Positions 60,501-64,000 of a DNA stretch of 64,000 nt are shown in pieces. Source of the stretch: Tamarix chinensis. Its lineage: Eukaryota > Streptophyta > Magnoliopsida > Caryophyllales > Tamaricaceae. Every line of letters begins with the position of its first letter. The stretch's first letter is position 1. Made by a program: the position numbers and the translations under genes. The notes beneath the pieces were generated by a model that had not been told where the DNA came from, did not search any database, and saw only the letters and a program-made list of their open reading frames with translations. Location of the stretch: the NCBI GenBank assembly GCA_030549775.1, contig CM060175.1, positions 96,711,470 to 96,775,469 on the forward strand, written 5' to 3'.

Positions 60501-62057
60501 AAATAGGGAGAAGGGTTCAGAGGGTCTAGGGTTCAACCTTAGACTGGTGGAGATAGGCGGAACCTGCGGTGGTTCTCGGTGGCGACGGCGGTGGCCGGAA
60601 AAAACTATCTAAGTGGGAAAAAGATGAAGAAAAAGAGAGAAGGAGCAGGGGAAAAATCAACATAAGGTTATGATTTGGTGGAGGAGGATTAGAGGAAGAT
60701 TTTGGGTGGTTCAGAAGGCAGCAGAAGTGGCGGAAACGGCGGTGGTGGAGCGACTTAAGTATTTCTGGGTAAAAATTCAGGCGAGACAAGAAGCCAACTT
60801 GGCACGGCCATGTAAGCCAGTACAAGAAGAATCGAGGGATTTGAACAACTTAGTTAGCTAGAGGAAAATGCAGGGAAGAAAATGAAATGTTGCGGTGGCG
60901 CTGAGGTTGGCTAAAGGCGGCGGAATCTGCGTCTAAAATCTCGATGAAGACAGCCCTCACTCAGGGCTTCGAGTGAGGAAAAAAAACCAAAGCTCCCATA
61001 ATCTAACTATTTATAGATGGTAGATGGGATAATTGGGTTTTGGAGGTCGGTAGGGAGGTATTAGGTTCGGGAATTTGGGTGGCCGGTGGCAGTAATTGGG
61101 CGGCCGACGTTTGGTTTGCTTCGGGGTTTCGCGAGGCTGGGGAGAAGAAACGGGCGAGATTTAACACACGACAATTACTCCAATTGATTCCTCGGGTCAA
61201 GGGGATTCAAAGAGACAAGTAACGGCTGATTAAAGCCGCTGCAGCGGAGACACCATTGATGGGGTCGAAGGTTTCATCGCAGCGACGGGGAAGGACGGAG
61301 GAAGAAGGAAGAAGAAAGAAGGTGGGCCGGTCGGCCGAGGAAGGAAAAGAAAAGGGAAGAACCGGGCGGTTCGCGTGCGAGTCGGGGTTGTTTAAATGGA
61401 ACGACGAGCTTCGGCGGAAACGGAGTCAAAACGCGGCGCTGAGAAAGGAGGCTGAAGGGGCGACGGCCGCGCGGGCGCGGGCTGGGCCGAGGAAGGAAGA
61501 AAAAGAAGAAGACTGGGCCGCAACTGGCCCAGTTCGGGAAAAAAGAAGAGGAAAAAGAAAAAGAAGAAAAAGAAAGGAAAAGGAAGAAAGAAAAAGAAAA
61601 AGGGAAAAGAAAAGAGAAAAATAATTAGATTAGGGCCAATTAAATTAATCTGAATATTTAAAATATTTAAAAATAATAATATTTAAATAAAATAATATTT
61701 AAATCCCTTTTTAGGCTAAATTAGGATTTTTAAAAGACTTTCCATAAATTCCATTTTAATTAGCAAAACACCCTAATTTTCTTCCATTAAATTATTTATA
61801 AAAATAATATTAATTTAAAACTATTTTCTCATTCTTATTTTAAATAAAATCATTTATTTAATTAATTCCCGAATTAAAATCTTTAATTAGCTAAAATACC
61901 CCAAATTCCTCCTAATTAAAATAGTTATAAATTTATTCTTGATTTTCCCTAATTAATTTCCTTTTTATTTTAATTAAAATAATTAATTTAATCTATCTTT
62001 ATGATAAAACCTCATTTAAATATAATATTTTAGATTAGAATTTTTCGGGGCATTTCA
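57552..62057 (-). mobile_element. 4.5 kb solo LTR of a Ty3-type element
   Basis: Begins TGTAACACCCC and ends GGGGCATTTCA on the plus strand; on the minus strand it reads TGAAATGCCCC...GGGGTGTTACA, standard for long plant Ty3 LTRs. The 5-bp target duplication CATCC is perfect (57547-57551 and 62058-62062). There is no internal region, so it is a solo LTR left by LTR-LTR recombination. It contains a minisatellite (about 58230-58580), AT-rich tracts (60000-60500) and a GC/purine-rich part (61000-61620) whose long frames are low-complexity. It sits inside an older LTR of the same family. Confidence 0.8.
58230..58580. repeat. Minisatellite of about 24-bp units in the solo LTR
   Basis: Repeated units of the type CCACTATTATAGCCGGTGG followed by ATCGG, several diverged copies in two clusters. 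The same repeat recurs in the outer LTR at 62430-62730, so it belongs to the LTR family. Confidence 0.8.
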
Positions 62058-63784
62058 CATCCGGCCACGCCACTCCCGGTCCACGACCCAGGTCCGACTC
62101 AGCACTCAGCCCCGCCCGATGCCTCATGGATATCGAAGGCATCAAAATAAGCATCACCTACCTGCACCACGTCAGATGGGCCTCCTGCTTGTGGGAATGA
62201 GCAGCACCCATGAAAAGTGTGGTCAATATGCTACGTACTGAGTAAGGTAATCGTGCACTAAGACCAACACATAAAGGCATAAAAACCATGCAGGGTAATA
62301 AAATAATATACGATTTCTTTCGATAAATAATAAATAAAGGCCATGTATAGTCCGGATTAATTACTTAATTGATCTATTATAGATACTTAATTCACACTAT
62401 GCTCTTTATCAATCCATGCGAGTACGGAGACCCCACTATTATAGCCGGTGGATTGGTCACATATAGGGTGGGACACCCTAACCACTATTTCTTACCAATG
62501 GATTGGTTTGGCCCCGGCTCGCATGGTGTTCCACTGTAAGTACTTAGTGTTTTTTAGGTGTCTTAGCAAACTCAGGGTTTGGTTTATTGAGCTCGGCATC
62601 CACCACTATTGTAGCCGGTGGATCGGTCACTTATAGGGTATCATACTCTAACCACTATTATAGCCGGTGGATCAGTCACATATAGGGCGGAATGCCTTAA
62701 CCATTATTTCTTACCGGTGGATCAGTTGGCCCCCAGCTCAATAATCTTCCACTTTACATAATTAATGTTTTATAGTATCTTACTCAGAAGCTTCACCTCA
62801 GACATGCGTGACTCACTCTTTCTACGCCTATCCTCCAACGGACCCTTTCCATATCATCAGACTCCTGCACCTCTTATCTTACCACAACCTCCTTCCCTCC
62901 ATATCCTAATTCACACTAAAAGCCCAACTCTTAAGTATATGGGTCAAGGCCCACTACCTTACACTTTCAAGTCCACTCAACACACCACTCTAGGGTTTTA
63001 TCCCAAAACCCTAATTTAGGCCTATGTGACACATCCTACTCCACCTCACACGACCCAACTATTTTAACACCCCACACACCTTAACCTTTAGATCCGACCA
63101 TCATCATTTCACTTTATTCACCAAGTGCACATGTGACCACGAAACCCTAGGTAGCCACACCCAACCCTAGCTGACCACATCTAATCCTAAGATCCTCATT
63201 TCCACATGTCACCCTTCCATTTATCACCTTCCACTCTTACCTTTCCATGATAATCATACTCATCCCTCATATGACAGTTTCCATCCCCATCTCCTACTCT
63301 CCTCACCCTCACTTATTTCTCCTTTTTACCACCTTCTCATATTAGGGTTTTTCCCCCAAGCCCTAGCTCAATCTCCTACGTACCCTTATACTGTCCTACA
63401 TACTATTTTTCATCCACAGCCTCCCAACACCAAAATAACTCTTCCATTACCTTCTTTACATCCAAAGTCAACTTTTCACACGTAAATTTTACTCCCATGC
63501 AGACTCTAACCTTCCCATGCAAACCTTCGAACTTTCTCATGCAAGACCCTAGACTCCCATGCAAACCCTAGATTCTTCCATGCAAAACCCTAGATTCTTC
63601 CACTCTTTTATTTTGTTTAAAATCCCCTTTTTATTCACCCACTCATGGATCGTTAAAATATTTAGGTCAACTCACATCCCTTAGTCAACTTACTTCCCCA
63701 TTTTCCTTTTTCATCCTTTCCATCCCACAATACCACATTAAACATCCTCACATGCATGTCTTAAAGGATCCCAACACATTACAC

Positions 63785-63816
<32 letters not shown>

Positions 63817-64000
63817 GTACACATGCCATATGAAAACATATAAGTATACCTCAACTCCAAGCCATACTACACATGAAATAATTATAATGATAAGCATAAG
63901 ATACATAACACATCATGATACATGGCATATAAGGCACATAACACACATAAGGCTTTAGTTACACTCTTACCTAATACGACACCGGTCTTGGAGCATGCTC
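62058..64000 (-). mobile_element. Outer (older) long LTR, second part, running off the window
   Basis: Resumes with the duplicated CATCC and is homologous to about 57870-59970 of the inner LTR. Shared blocks include CTACGTACTGAGTAAGGTAA, the minisatellite (62430-62730) and ACGACACCGGTCTTGGAG at 63977-63994. The family's 3' portion lies beyond 64000. Confidence 0.75.

Noticed and set aside
60526..61200. Frames in the GC-rich part of the solo LTR as a host gene
   Set aside because: Short, overlapping on both strands, and inside clearly bounded LTR ends.
61256..61624. A 122-codon Lys/Glu/Arg-rich frame
   Set aside because: It is a purine-rich tract inside an LTR, and no related protein is recognised.

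Overview
This window is nuclear DNA from a flowering plant, most probably a core eudicot. It is AT-rich, its genes have many introns, and its transposons are typical of plants: CACTA, Helitron, hAT-like, and Ty3 chromovirus with an initiator-Met primer-binding site. It also carries an Arabidopsis-type TTTAGGG telomeric repeat. The species cannot be fixed from the sequence alone. No CRISPR array, operon or prokaryotic feature is present.

The left third (1-21 kb) holds no host gene I can support. In order it contains: unassigned DNA (1-2290); a head-to-tail array of Helitron-like units (2291-5635); an unassigned stretch with weak LTR-like ends (about 5991-8828); the remains of a CACTA element whose TNP2 transposase lies on the minus strand (8950 to about 14490); and a 2.8 kb element with degenerate terminal inverted repeats sitting inside a TA microsatellite (15865-18697). 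That last element carries a gene-leader-like GC-rich segment and about 1.1 kb of telomere-like repeat.

The middle (21227-46513) is one complete 35-exon gene on the plus strand, the plant proteasome activator PA200 (PSME4/Blm10 family). I traced every exon junction by reading frame, giving about 1,809 residues. Its introns have collected a hAT-like MITE (intron 1), a duplicated and decayed copy of exon 6 (intron 6), a probable solo LTR (intron 17), and an internally deleted Ty3 chromovirus with a second MITE nested in one LTR (intron 32). Two of its introns use GC instead of GT at the donor site.

Next, on the minus strand, come a three-exon R2R3-MYB gene that I recognise as MYB80 (46740-47944), convergent with PA200 across only about 226 bp, and a seven-exon amino acid permease of the AAP7-like type (48997-51756), which also has one GC-AG intron.

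The right end (54.9-64 kb) is a nest. A plus-strand CACTA transposase is interrupted by a long LTR. That LTR is in turn interrupted by a 4.5 kb solo LTR of its own family, with a perfect 5-bp target duplication. The three host genes do not form a pathway; they are ordinary neighbours. The unusual content is in the transposon nests, the duplicated PA200 exon and the internal telomeric array.
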